Shown: positions 24,407 through 36,430, counted from the first letter of the stretch. The stretch: DNA of 64,000 nucleotides from Sepiola atlantica (GCA_963556195.1 OY744531.1:103770142-103834141), one strand, 5' to 3'. The notes: generated by a model from the letters alone, not told the origin. Numbers and translations: made by a program.

Positions 24407-24700
24407 CTTTTCGACAAATGTAGTCTCCGGGAGAGAAGAGGACCGGTCGTAAGCGAAGGACCAGTTCGCACAAGAAACCGGCCTCAGTATTTTGGAAAAT
24501 CTCCACTCGTTTGAGAGTGTCCAGGTGGACGTGGATGGCAATTTCAGCCTTCAGCTTGTCCGGCAATAAACTCAACGTGCGTTCTTCATCTGTCGATTTG
24601 TTGCACATCCACAGATAATCGAACCATCGAATAACTCGATCCTGCAGAATTAGAGGAACCCTTCGCAGCGTCATGTAGGTCTTCACGCCATCCAGCTTGG
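24407..24700 (-). CDS. CNGA: Cyclic-nucleotide-gated channel alpha-type subunit, one internal exon
   Basis: A 294-bp exon encoding 97 whole codons plus split codons at each end. It carries the C-linker ([53 protein letters not shown]) and the start of the cyclic-nucleotide-binding domain ([20 protein letters not shown]). In CNG channels this region couples cAMP or cGMP binding to opening of a plasma-membrane cation pore in sensory and neural cells. The splice sites are good: a pyrimidine tract ending TTCTCTCTTTTCTAG, and the donor AAAG followed by GTAAGA. Codon phase is 1 at both ends. The pore, the transmembrane exons and the phosphate-binding cassette are not in view. The [10 protein letters not shown] wording resembles the CNGA/CNGL side rather than CNGB, so the exact paralog is uncertain. 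Confidence 0.93.
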
Positions 24701-24844
24701 CTAGAAAAGAGAGAACGTCGACATTTTAATTTGGAACACTCGATAATCTCATATAAGTGGTCTACACGCCGATACAACAGATATAGGATAGAGACACTTT
24801 AATTAGGTTTTATAGCAAACAAGACGTAGCTGTAACCCGTTGGG

Positions 24845-25753
24845 TCACAATCACAACCACAATCACAATCACAACTACAATCACAACCACAATCACAACT
24901 ACAATCACAATCACAATCACAATCACAATAACAATCACAATCACAACTACAATCACAACCACAATCACAACTACAATCACAATAACAATCACAACTAAAA
25001 TCACAATCACAACTACAATCACAACCACAATCACAACCACAATCACAACCACAATCACAACTACTATCACAACCACAACCACAATCACAATCACAATCAC
25101 AATTACAATCACAACTACAACTAACTCACAATCACAACTACAATCACAACCACAATCACAACTACAATCACAATAACAATCACAACTACAATCACAACCA
25201 CAATCACAACCACAATCACAACCACAATCACAACTACAATCACAATCACAATCACAATTACAATCACAACCACAATCACAACCACAATTACAACTACAAT
25301 CACAACTACAATCACAACCTCAATCACAACTACAATCACAATCACAATCACAACTACAATCACAATCACAACTACAATCACAACCACAATCACAACTACA
25401 ATCACAATCACAATCACAATCACAACTACAATGACAATCACAACTACAATCACAATCACAATCACAATCACAACTACAATCACAACTACAATCACAACCA
25501 CAATCACAACTACAATCACAATCACAATCACAACTACAATCACAACCACAATCACAACCACAATCGCAACTACAATCACAACTACAATCACAATCACAAT
25601 CAGAACTACAATCACAACCACAATCACAACCACAATCACAACTACAATCACAATCACAATCACAACTACAATCACAACCACAATCACAACCACAATCACA
25701 ACTACAATCACAACTACAATCACAACTACAATCACAACCACAATCAGAACTTT
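24845..25753. repeat. Hexanucleotide array (AATCAC/AACTAC/AACCAC)
   Basis: About 900 bp of six-base units that vary mainly at two positions. It reads as Val/Ile or Thr/Ile polymers, which are artefacts. It lies 145 bp from the acceptor side of the CNG exon, within the presumed upstream intron. Confidence 0.96.
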
Positions 25754-25754
25754 A

Positions 25755-26295
25755 ATTTCATTCGAAGATTTTAAAAATATGACATATCGTTTCAGACCTT
25801 CTTCTCGCACAACTAACAATAATAAATCTGTTTACTTCGATATAATACTTATTATTATTTGTACTCACTAAGAGTTCTCACATAGATTATCGTCAGTGAT
25901 TTCTCACCGACAACAACCAGTAGTAGTTCCTGGAGTCTGAGTGACAACAAGCCGCCCCAGATTTCCAGTATTCTTCACCTCTTTTCGATAACCACCACAA
26001 ATAATCTTGCGGTATTGCAATAGCTTCTTACCATTGATTTCTCGCTGGTAAGCACCATTGGTCTTATCTGGAATTTGGTTGGCAATAAACTTTGCGATAA
26101 ACTTGGCAATAAACTTCCCCAAGGTTCCTGCACTTTTCCAGTGGAGGTCTGGTTTGTGCTGTCCCTCCTTGGTCTTATCCTCCTCGACCCTCTACAAATA
26201 TTTTGTTTGGTGTCAGCCTAGGCCGGCACTATTTTATTTTTGTTTTCTTTTTCTTTCTTTTTTAATTATTCTTTAATTTTATTTTCATTTTTTAA
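25755..26295. other. GC-richer unrecognised segment
   Basis: Bases 25890-26235 are less AT-rich, with open frames on both strands. A short internal repeat (GGCAATAAACTT, GCGATAAACTTGGCAATAAA) lies at 26080-26118. No domain was recognised. Confidence 0.35.
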
Positions 26296-26355
26296 ATGTT
26301 TTACTTATTATTATTACTATTATCATTATTATTATTATCATTATTATTATTATCA

Positions 26356-26386
<31 letters not shown>

Positions 26387-26421
26387 CATCATTATTATTA
26401 TTATCATTATTATTATTATCA

Positions 26422-26452
<31 letters not shown>

Positions 26453-26454
26453 CA

Positions 26455-26485
<31 letters not shown>

Positions 26486-26518
26486 CATCATTATTATTAT
26501 TATTATTATTATTATCAT
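26296..26518. repeat. (ATT)n with regular TCATC interruptions
   Basis: A triplet array. Blocks of ATT are spaced by ATCATC, giving a higher-order repeat of about 33 bp. Confidence 0.96.
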
Positions 26519-26529
26519 ATAGAAATAAT

Positions 26530-27265
26530 TTTGCTCATTTTTATTCTTATGTAAAACAAAAGAGACTTATTATTTTATCATCTAATTTACACACGTGTTC
26601 GTAGTGTGTACAGCCACAGGTGTGTAACTTAGATGACGATGCTGACAAAAGGAGGCTACTCTTTGTCGACATGTGAACCGAGACATCAACAATTATTAGA
26701 GAGTGGGTGAATCAACATGGACTTTTAATTAATTAATATATTTTTTGAGGCGGGAAACAATGAAAAATATATTAGCACCGGAAAATGTTAAAAAATATTT
26801 GAAAATAAGAGAATATATGGTGTTTTGGTACCGGTGTGTAATAGCTTCTATCTTAACATTTATTCATCTTTCCTGTCTTCTACTTTATAGAGTATACAAT
26901 GGTGTTGAGAGTCTGATATTTTGAGGCACTGCCTTTTTTGTCAAAGATGCGCGGAAAACGGGCGGAGATTCTTATTTGCTTGCCTTTCGACGACAGATGA
27001 AATTAGGTTTACTGTTAGAAGAGATACTACATTTCATCTACGAGGACAGAGTTAGACACATGTTCGGTTCTTAATGTGAGGAAAATATGGCTCCCCTGAA
27101 AAGTGCACTCGACATTGGCACAACAATTAAAATTGCCTCAGTTTGGATGGCTCTCTCTCTTACTGACCGACGACACATCAGATTAAGTTTACTATCAGAA
27201 CATATACTACATTTTAATCAAAGGCAAAATAGTAAAACGCGTTTGTACAGTCCAATATAATTTAA
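26530..27265. repeat. Unrecognised stretch with repeat R3 (two copies)
   Basis: A block of about 60 bp (GACGACAGATGA, then GATACTACATTTCATCTAC) at 26990-27045 recurs at 27165-27225. A related copy lies at 55118-55190. No gene. Confidence 0.5.
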
Positions 27266-27269
27266 AGTA

Positions 27270-27655
27270 AAAAAACAAACATCTGTTTAATCAGTTTACT
27301 TTATGTGCAAAATAGGATAATTTGAGAACCCTGTCGATGACGGGTACTAGAGATAGCACTAGTATAAGACAATCAACTAAAATACTAATTTGTGGTTTCA
27401 GAAAGACGATAAACTCAAACATCTCTCGTATTCAATTCAGAGGTTAGTCGTGTCGTATATTTTATAGCATTATACAAGCTGAATGAAGCAATAACCGCCG
27501 AATAACGTTTCTCCCGTTTCCGGTCGCTGAATGACAAAGAAAACAAGACTTGATTATGGCCCAGCGATAGTTTGTGTTACACCGAAAAAAAAATGATATC
27601 GCTCTTTGCCCTTTAGCTTAAAATCTCATTAAATCAGCTCAAATACAACTTTATT
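27270..27655. repeat. Diverged direct repeat D, copy 1
   Basis: Collinear with 28918-29470. Shared blocks include TTATAGCATTATACAAGCT, AAAACAAGA.TTGATTA, and a final TCTTATTAAATCAGCTTAAA-type block. Copy 2 carries an extra segment of about 190 bp. Confidence 0.7.
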
Positions 27656-28362
27656 CAGCTTGATTTTAGAGGAGTTAAAAGTAACAAGCCACGTTTTCCT
27701 GCATTGCACCACGTGCTCCATGTTAGACGAGAGATGATCAGCAAGACTTTGATTGGAAATGCTCTCTGACGTGTTGCCATAGACAGTTGTGCCGTCTTTA
27801 TACATGTTAACAAACGATCTCAGATGATCTTGAAAGATCATTGGTGAAGATCAGAAAGAGAATTGGAAATGCTCTCTGACGTGTTGCCATAGACAGTTGT
27901 GCCGTCTTTATACATGTTAACAAACGATCTCAGATGATCTTGAAAGATCATTGGTAAAGATCAGAAAGAGAATTGGAAATGCTCTCTGACGTGTTGCCAT
28001 AGACAGTTGTGCCGTCTTTATACATGTTAACAAACGATCTCAGATGATCTTGAAAGATCATTGGTAAAGATCAGAAAGAGAATTGGAAATGCTCTCTGAC
28101 GTGTTGCCATAGACAGTTGTGCCGTCTTTATACATGTTAACAAACGATCTCAGATGATCTTGAAAGATCATTGGTGAAGATCAGAAATGGAATTGGTTCC
28201 AAAATAGAGCCTTAGGGAAACGCCAGTGTCGATACTATGTACTTCAGAACTATGCCCAACAACAACCACTTGTATAGACTTGTCAGAGAGAAAGGATTTG
28301 ATGGTTGATAATGCATTTCCAGATGATACATTTGAAGGAGTATTCAAATGTTTTGTATTTCT
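27629..28362 (-). pseudogene. LINE reverse-transcriptase remnant with fourfold internal repeat
   Basis: On the minus strand from 28362, IKSFLSDKSIQVVV and then DTGVSLRLYFGT match the segment before the GVPQGS motif of jockey/I-like LINE RTs, with that motif degraded. The last part (27841-27629) reads FVNMYKDGTTVYGNTSESIS and TWLVTFNSSKIKL. That is the catalytic YADD box region with YADD changed to YKDG. Between them a 110-bp segment covering the YADD region is repeated four times. The motif changes, stops and repeats mean it is dead. The fragment ends inside repeat D. Confidence 0.8.
27750..28196. repeat. 110-bp tandem repeat x4
   Basis: Units start ATTGGAAATGCTCTCTGACG at 27752, 27862, 27972 and 28082. 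They are nearly identical, differing for example at GTGAAGATC/GTAAAGATC, which implies recent amplification. Confidence 0.98.
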
Positions 28363-28374
28363 ATTTAAATTGAA

Positions 28375-28630
28375 GAGTTCGAATGCAAAACGCGATAAAC
28401 GCCATTTTCAAAATCACAAAACTGTCCCTGCAAAAAGTGTTGCCTTTCAACACTCGACAATACCCCAAAACAATGTCTTACATCATATGATACGGAAATA
28501 ATTTCTTTTTGATTTCCATTAAAATCAGTTTTTATGCGAAGTCTAAATTTAATATATTCGTGTTTTTTATTGTTTAAGGTCTCAATTTAAACGAATTGGA
28601 TTTATCGCGTTTGGCGTTCGAAGTCTTCAG
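28375..28630 (-). mobile_element. MITE family M1, copy 3
   Basis: The ends GAAGAGTTCGAATGC and TTCGAAGTCTTC enclose an interior matching copies 1 and 2 in reverse. It abuts the LINE RT remnant. The C-terminal part of the plus frame 28226-28501 is only its translation. Confidence 0.82.
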
Positions 28631-28682
28631 TTTAACTTTTCAAGTCATCAAAGCTTTGCAAAACTCTGCCACCACTGACAGT

Positions 28683-28770
28683 ATGACACAGTGGCTTTGT
28701 TGGTAGCGACGCGAACTGAGAACCTGGGTGTGCCAGGTTCAAATCCAAGTCATTTCACTTTGTTGGTTTC
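28683..28770 (+). mobile_element. tRNA-derived SINE head
   Basis: TGGCTTTGTTGG resembles a polymerase III A box and GGTTCAAATCC (28736-28746) is a near-perfect B box. The middle (GAACCTGGGTGTGCCA) is shared with the 36.35-kb copy. Acceptor and T stems do not pair cleanly, so it is not a tRNA gene. Confidence 0.65.
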
Positions 28771-28917
28771 TGTTTTTTTTGTTCTGTTAAAAAAAAGAGA
28801 AAATAGTATGGATTTCTAAATATAAAAATACGTCAATTTTCGGTCCGTCTATAAGCGTGAATAAAATCGTGTTGGGGAGAATTGTAATTGTTTTTATTAC
28901 AATTAGAACATTTGAAA

Positions 28918-29470
28918 AACAACATATATTTAATAAGTTCACGTGACGTGCATAACAAACACATTTGAGATACCCTGTAAAGACAGGTACTTGAGCTAGT
29001 GTTAGTTTAAGACTACTAACTTAACACTAATTTCGGGTTACAAAAAGACTCGAAACTTTTCAAACATCTATTGTGTTCAAGTCATTCAAGAGGTTAACCG
29101 TGTCATATTTGTTATAGCATTATACAAGCTAAATAATGCAATGGCCACTGAAGATCAGTTACACGACCCGAATGGATTTTAATTATTGGCCAATAGTCGT
29201 CTAAGAGTCTACGCTCAGGTTTCACAATGGAAGAAAACAATAATTTTATTCGTTTAAAAAGACATACGATCAAAAGTTTTGCTGAGCGGTTTGTTTAGTA
29301 TTCACGCGTGAATTACGTTTCTGCGGTTTCCAGCTATTGGATAACAAGGAAAACAAGAGTTGATTAATGTCCAGACATTGTTTGTATTAAAACGTCGACA
29401 AGAAAATAATATGGCCGCTTGACCTCTAACTTAACATCTTATTAAATCAGCTTAAATACAACTTGATTTG
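28918..29470. repeat. Diverged direct repeat D, copy 2
   Basis: The second copy of 27270-27655. Bases of about 29140-29320 have no counterpart in copy 1. Confidence 0.7.
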
Positions 29471-29479
29471 TCAAATTAA

Positions 29480-30330
29480 AAACCATTATAATCAATACAG
29501 TTTTTGCCACCAGGAAACTCATTTTTGTATGATATTTGCATAAATTCGCGACGCCCGCGTCTCGACTAATTCTAGAAACGAATTTATAGCCACAAACATA
29601 CGATTGTCATTTTAGGAATCAGAGGTCGAAATCTTTAAAGAAATGGTAGCATGTGGACGAACTCTTGTTGTACAAATCATTACAAATTACGGCCACTTAA
29701 AACAGACCGGATTTCTTTACTACAATATTTAAGGCAACACTAAGCAATATTTTAGCATGCGTTTGGTGTGAATTAAATACTTTAAGAAAAAAAGTTGAAA
29801 AACTTAACTTTATTACAATAATAGATATAAGAACATTTAAATGTGGAAGATAGATAATTAGTCTGTAATAGTATAGTAAACTTAATTGAAAATTGAAATT
29901 AAATTAAATCAAGGGAGGCGCGAGAGCGCTCTATCCCTTAATAGACCTCACGAATGGCCTATGCTGGAAATCTCATTTCTTTGATCAATCATAACTCAAA
30001 AACCAATAAACCAAATTAGTTAAAACTTTACACAAATTTTTTATTTGATAGGTTCTATAAGTGTGTAGAATTTCAGAATCATTAGTCAAGGCAACCCAGA
30101 GATCCGGAAAGTTCAATCATGAAATCACGGTATCTGTGTGTACGTACGTACGTACGTACGTACGTACGTACGTACGTACGTATGTGCCACCCTGTATCCC
30201 ATCAACTATTTGATGGATTCAGCTGATATTTGGCAGATATAGAGGTTCTAGGGTCTAGTTCCTGGCATTTTAATTTCAGTTTACCATATAATTAGTTTTC
30301 AAGAAAATTCCAAAAAACCTTATGAGAAGG
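29480..30330. other. Unrecognised stretch with (GTAC)n
   Basis: It holds a GTAC/ACGT tetranucleotide tract (30139-30183). The surrounding text (TTTGATGGATTCAGCTGATA) looks like the edge of a dispersed repeat. No gene. Confidence 0.4.
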
Positions 30331-31005
30331 CATAGTATTGAGCCATAGTCTTTACAAAAGTAGTGACATTCCATGAAAAATGCCAGTATACTGAAATCAT
30401 ATGCCTTTAATAGGGTTAAGATGATAATTCATATACACTAAATGTACAAAAGCAAGGAAATTCCCAAATTTTTACACTTTTATTGTCATTAAGGGTATGA
30501 CTACATATCAACCAAACCATTTTATTATCACATCACTGCAGTATAAATCTCTATGCATGAGTGGATGAAGTGTGTGAGGTGCGCTGAAGAAAAATTCCTA
30601 CCAGTAAAATACATAGCCCTGTTGTGCTCGCATACCCTTAATGACAATAAAAGTGTAAAAATTTGGGAATTTTCTTGCTTTTGTACATTTAGTGTATATG
30701 CATTTTCATCTAAACCGTATTAAGGGCATATGATTTCAGTATACTGGCATTTATAATGGAATGTCACTACTTTTGCATAGGCTATGCCTCAATACAATGG
30801 TCATTTTTAAGTTTTTTTGGAGTTTTATACTGTAGTGATGTGATAATAAAATGGTTTGGTTGATATGTAGTCATACCCTTAATGACAATAAAAGTGTACA
30901 AATTTGGGAATTTCCTTGCTTTTGTACATTTAGTGTATATGAATTTTCATCTTAACCCTATTAAGGGCATATGATTTCAGTATACTGGCATTTTTCATGG
31001 AATCA
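30331..31005. repeat. Three-copy inverted/direct repeat cluster
   Basis: One module of about 185 bp occurs at 30331-30543 (plus) and, inverted, at 30620-30800 and 30830-31005. Shared blocks are CCAGTATACTGAAATCAT, CTAAATGTACAAAAGCAA and CATTAAGGGTATGACTAC. The outer copies can form a long hairpin with the middle copy in the loop. It has no coding capacity. Confidence 0.9.
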
Positions 31006-31009
31006 TAAT

Positions 31010-33000
31010 ATAGTTCCGGTTATAGACAGAAATTCTTAATTTCATTGATAGTTATTGATTCAATTCGAATTGAGCACTTATTTGTTTAAGCAAGGCAAAG
31101 GAGATTACTCTATATGTATTAAGGTAGTAATTATGGAATTTGCATTGGTAAATTCTGTAGTTGTTTTTTTTCCTGTTTTTAACGCGGTATCTTAGTTTAT
31201 TTTTCAATTTTGTCTTTTACTTATTCTTATTTATGTTTTTTATTTTCATGTTTACTTTTCATTAAATTTAATATTCTATCGAACGCAGATGAGGTTTAAT
31301 ATGGCTTATGACGTGGTTTAATTCACAACATGAAACATTGGGTTGGTATTGGGGAAAAATTTTAGTATCTTTCAATTTGATATAAGTTTAAACCGTAACT
31401 TATTGATATCTTTAGAATAACTTTTTAATAAATCAAAAAATAAATATTTAAAATATATTTTGTTAGATTTTCGATTTTCTGGTGCAATTTTTCTGTTGAT
31501 GCTTTTAGTAATTTATATAATTGTGGAATGAACTTTATATACTTGTAGAATAAAATAAATAATTGTCGATAAATGAATGCATGTTTTAGAGCTAATGTTA
31601 TACACACAGTAACAGTAAATAATAATATGAAAATAAAATATACATAGGTTCTACAGAAAATCAATCAAAGTTTATATATACTCATCATATGATCTCATTT
31701 AGGAGTTAAATATATAAATATAGTACGTTGTCTACATATGTAAGGGATGCGGAAAACTAAAAACGTCATCTCAAATATCAAGCCTAGCCTCTAGGTAACG
31801 TCCTCTGATATTTTCTGCAGGGACGCACAGAAACACACACCACAAAGAACGTAGCATCTATTAACATTGCTAATACACAATTCTCTATCTCCGACCCCGG
31901 CAACGCGTGTTCTATATGTGGCTTTAATATATTCCTTCTTTAGTACGAATGTTTGTTATTCTTTTTTGTGTGTATTATGATGTATACCACATGACATGTT
32001 TCGGTAACCCCATTTAGGTTTGTCTTCGAAAAACTGTTTATGTGAATGTATCTAAATCCAGCTGTTTCATCAATATGATAATATTCTATTTCGTCCGAAA
32101 CTCACGTTTGTAATCCGCGATAACCTCGTGTACTGGTAAATATACTCGAACACGTGGTTGCTGAAAAACTATAAAATCTACAATATGAACTATTCGTGTG
32201 TTTAACATCCGCATTGTATTTTGCATTTGTATCGACTAGATACTGCTGCGTTGCTCTTCAAAAAAAAGAAAAAAGAAAATAGAGAACTCCCAGGATTATT
32301 GTGTGTGAAAAAAAAACACAGTTTCTTATTCATAACCTATTTCCTTGGATTGGCGTTTGGTTGATCGATTCTTAGCAGGTAAGCTCAGGAATTATTACCA
32401 ACCAGGTAGATGACTTTGCTATTATCAACTAAGGTGAGGGGGTCCTTTTAGGATTTCCCGAAATACGTCCATCGTCGTTCCTCGGTCCGTCGAGTGCTCT
32501 TTGTCTTCCATCTTGTTCCAGCCACGAAAAAGCCTTTTCCAAGTCTGGTACGAGGCCTTTAGATCGGAGAACCCTTTTCGCGCATTACAAATGTCACAAT
32601 AGAAACTATAATACAAATTATTTTGTGTAAATTCTTTCACACGAAATAATTGTGGGTAATATATCTTTTTAGTACAAGAAAACGTATCACGTTACAAACA
32701 CAAGAAAAAGATTTCTCTTATTTTTCTTTAAAAGCAAATAAATAGATTTGGGTTAAGATAAATATGTAAATAAATAAATGGAACGATAAGAATAAAATAA
32801 AATAAAATAATAAATAATAAATGATTTGTAGTTGACTTGATTTGATTGAGTGTGCCATTTAACTGCCAATGGAACGTCGAACACGTCATCTGCAAAGCGT
32901 CCAATAGCTTGTCTAGAAACACCGATAGATTGCTTAACGTGTGATTATGTTAAGATTTTATTTTGTTTGTGATTATTATTGAATGAGGAAACAAACTAAC
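31010..33000. other. Unrecognised AT-rich stretch
   Basis: No recognised gene. A 71-codon minus frame (32425-32640) has ordinary composition and reads CDICNARKGF and WKRLFRGWNKMED. It could be a diverged exon or an element fragment but matches no family I know. Confidence 0.35.
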
Positions 33001-33004
33001 AACG

Positions 33005-33352
33005 CAACATAACTTTTAATTCACTATTTAAAAAAACAAACTGTTATCAACATTTAAAAAAACAAACTGTTAGCAACAAAAAAAACTGTTATCAACAAAA
33101 AAACTGGTATCAACATTTAAAAAAACTGTTATCACCATTTAAAAAACTGTTACCACCATTTAACCCTCTTTTTATCGCCATAAAAAAACTGTTATCAACA
33201 TAAAAAACTGTTATCAACATTTTTCAAAAAATGTTATCGCTATAAAAAAAACTGTTATCAACATAAAAAAACTGTTATCAACATTTACAAAACTGTTATC
33301 AACATTTAAAAAAAAAACTTTTATCAACATTTTTTAAAAAACTGTTATAAAC
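33005..33352. repeat. Degenerate minisatellite, about 22-bp unit
   Basis: The unit resembles AAAAAACTGTTATCAACATT with A-run length changes. Confidence 0.92.
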
Positions 33353-33354
33353 AT

Positions 33355-34595
33355 TCTTAAGACCATTTAGTTCTTAAATCCTGTTTCTAATATTTATTTC
33401 TTCGGATTTTTTATGCGGACTTTTTCTTGTGAATTTTATTTTGATAAAATTTCTGAACATTTTTTTCATCGTACGCCATATTTCTTGTTTGAGTATATTT
33501 TTAACTTATTTTCTCTCGTATTTTATTTTCGTTTTTTTTTTTGTTGCTATCTCGTTTATGTCGCGTCGCATTTATTTTCTATACCCTCTCAATCGCTCTC
33601 TTTCAATTCAATCTATATTAAAAGTGAAGATCTCTTTCTGTCTGTCTCTCAGGTATTGGTTCCTAAACTACTTAACATAATTGCACCAAATTTGACATCG
33701 ATTCTACTTGAGATACCGGGTGTATTAGAAGCGGTAATATATTATTACCGCTGCTATGTTTACTACTGTTGAAACACGTATTGGCTCTAAAACTACATGA
33801 TATCATATCGCTACATTTGGCATGAAGCTCCTTTGAGTTGAGAAGTATATAATAAGCCACTGAATGTAACTACTACTCCTACTCCCCATACTAATACTAC
33901 AAAAATACTTACATTCTAAAAGTATTGTGTATAATTGCCCCACCCCCTCATCTTCTATGAAGCACCCTCGGCATATCGCGTATGCAATACACGATAATAT
34001 TATAGTACTTATACTACGACTTCTTATTAGACAACAACTACTAATTATAAGCACTTGGAACCTCCAAAATTATTAGACTGAATGTTTACTGCAGTTAGCA
34101 TGAAGAGACAATAGGATACCGAATATGTTGTAAGGTGTATATTATTCTACTAAACATCACTAAAGAGCTTGTCTAATAAAAGTATAGAGTCTATTTTAGT
34201 TGCCGTAATGACTAAACTAGTGAAACACTCTTTGACCTCACACAGTAAGATAACATATTACCACGGTTTAATTTATATAAAATTAGATGTCACATGACTG
34301 ATATTCAGGGCTTAGGTATGTCTTAAGTTTACGGAATTTAGATAATAATATTTTGTTACTTAATACATAATTCAACATTTGACAAAATATGATTTAAATT
34401 TGAAAGTTGGTAAATATTTTTTTTCCATCTACTAAATTTAAAAACCTATACTCAGAACATGAGGAAGTTTAATCGGATGTCGTTCTGCTTGGCAGGCTGA
34501 GAGCAGGTTCGAGGCATTTCGTCGAATAGTTGCGTTGGAGAGACGCTTGTAGAGGCAAGAAAATCCACGATGGTCCCCGAGTGGGACGTCATAAA
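33355..34595. other. Unrecognised AT-rich stretch
   Basis: Hydrophobic frames at 33413-33772 arise from T-rich DNA. TCTGTCTGTCTCTCAGGTAT at about 33636 is typical of dispersed-repeat edges. No gene supported. Confidence 0.35.
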
Positions 34596-34599
34596 TAGA

Positions 34600-34880
34600 C
34601 AAGAAAGTTGTGGAAGTCGTGCGTGGTTGGGCTGATCACTGCACTCATCTGCACGGCGGGAATACAAATCTGGCGAGAAAACGGGCGTATTTTAGTCGCT
34701 TGCGGTCCCCGACTTACGTTACATGTCCGGGGGTTGTTGCCGATTCTGTTACTGATGAGGGCGCAAAAGTGTCCACACAAGTCGCATCCTATATTTGCGA
34801 TTTGCATTTTGAAAAAGGAAACATGGTCAGGCAATCTTGCTGTTTGCCATCCTTTCGTCGAGGCCAACTGATTTGAGGAT
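34600..34880 (+). pseudogene. Possible THAP-like zinc-finger remnant
   Basis: One frame opens WKSCVVG. The neighbouring frame continues HLHGGNTNLARKRAYFSRL and, about 48 residues on, YICDLHFEKGN. Together this resembles the C..C...C-x2-H-F layout of a THAP DNA-binding domain with a frameshift near 34630. The local GC content is higher than the surroundings. THAP domains occur in host factors and P-element-like transposases. The evidence is weak. Confidence 0.28.
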
Positions 34881-34884
34881 CGAC

Positions 34885-36340
34885 GGAAAGCTGGCGTTAT
34901 TTAGGACTCATCAGACGATATCGATGAAAGCGCTGCGTTTAGGTAATCTACTAGCGTGTCTTTCTAATTGAAAAAGATGTGGAGTCCATACATGTTGACC
35001 GACTGACCACAGCGGCATCTGTAGGCGCTGCACACTCTCGACCCTGTCGCAGGACGACAGCGAATCTAAGGCAATACTTATTGTAACAGCAAGCAAACTG
35101 GAGTAAAAATTTCGGACACGAATTATACTGATGAATATGTATTTATTTGCGCATACGTGGCCAACGCTGAACTATAACATCTTTTCTCCATGAAACTGGA
35201 AATACATGTTCTAAGAGAAACCAAAGCAAATTATAAAAGAGTAAACATTCAAATAGGTTTAGAGAACTATGCGTTGCTTACCTCTATTTTTGCCAAGCTA
35301 CTTGCCCCAGAGCCAACGTCTATCACAAGCGGTACAAACGTCCGACTCTCATGTTAACCGATTCGAAAAGACCGCCTCTCGGCAAGCAGGCGGTGTAGAG
35401 GTACGATAGTTACTCCGTGCGCATGTCTTCCGGAAGAGGACGGTGCTGAATACAACATTTCCACTTCCTAAATTATGACCGGCCAACATGTGAAACTCCT
35501 ACGTTTACACTTATATTTAAATCATGAATGAATTAAATATGAATTAAAATTTACAGACTAGTATGTAGTGGCCCAACCCACCAATATGGAGCTCATACTC
35601 CCCTAAACATTTTTTCTGCATCATCTTAATAACTCTTTCTTTTTCCGTTGCGTTAACTTCATCTTGTCTTTTTAAGACGTTCGGAAACATTTCTAACAAT
35701 AAGCCGATAGATAAGAACAACATGCTGACATAATTGATAGCTTGTAGCAATTGATTTTTTAAAAAGATATTGGCTGAAAACATTCCACAGTCGCCTTCCT
35801 GTCGCTCTTGTACGTACGAGATTATGGTGTCTTACTACAATGTAACAGTTTTCTTTTTTCGCTTGTCATCCATTGATAAACCAGTGAACGAAATGCAATT
35901 TTGCCTCCAACTAAACCTAGGCAAACTTTGAAACCTTGTAAACCACTAATGATAAACCAAAAAAAAAAGAAAAAGATTAAATATAAAGAACTAAAATTAA
36001 ACTTATTTCAGGTAACAATTATATATTTTTAAGAGATTTTTCTGTTTTTACTGTTTTAAAATTCTTATAGATTTGTCACTGCTTTCTTTTAATTTTGTCT
36101 TCTGCCTATTTATGTAAAACTAAAACTAAATGAAGCTATAATAGAACGTATTCGTTGGTTATTAGATTTTACGGCATATCAACCGTAGAGTTTTTATGCT
36201 GAAACCTCATACATGTTTTATATAATTATATCAATATAATTAATTAGTTAATAACACGAAAATGATACACTCCGAAGCCAATTAAAATAAATTAAAAATA
36301 CTGGAAGCTATCTTTATTAAAATTCATCAACCTACAATAG
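34885..36340. other. Unrecognised stretch
   Basis: It contains a small GC-richer patch (35270-35460). At 36167-36184 lies the complement of GGTTGATATGCCGTAAAA, which also occurs at 43600 and 46078. Confidence 0.35.
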
Positions 36341-36342
36341 GG

Positions 36343-36430
36343 AGGTGACGGTGGTTAAGTGGATATCGACACGGACTGAAGACCTGGGTGTTCCAAGTTC
36401 GAATCCAGTCGGTTCCACAGTACCACTTTC
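36343..36430 (+). mobile_element. tRNA-derived SINE head
   Basis: TGGTTAAGTGG is a good polymerase III A box and AGTTCGAATCC (36397-36407) a good B box. GACCTGGGTGTTCCA is shared with the 28.7-kb copy. The T arm does not fold cleanly, so it is a SINE rather than a tRNA gene. Confidence 0.65.

Noticed and set aside
24810..25871. Val/Ile and Thr/Ile frames beside the CNG exon
   Set aside because: Translations of the hexanucleotide array. They do not continue the channel sequence.
28226..28501. 91-codon frame sharing a C-terminus with a frame at 15519-15794
   Set aside because: The shared part is the translated M1 MITE, not a conserved protein.
28683..28770. tRNA gene
   Set aside because: A and B boxes are present but acceptor and T stems do not pair, and a second diverged copy exists at 36.35 kb. 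A SINE head fits better.
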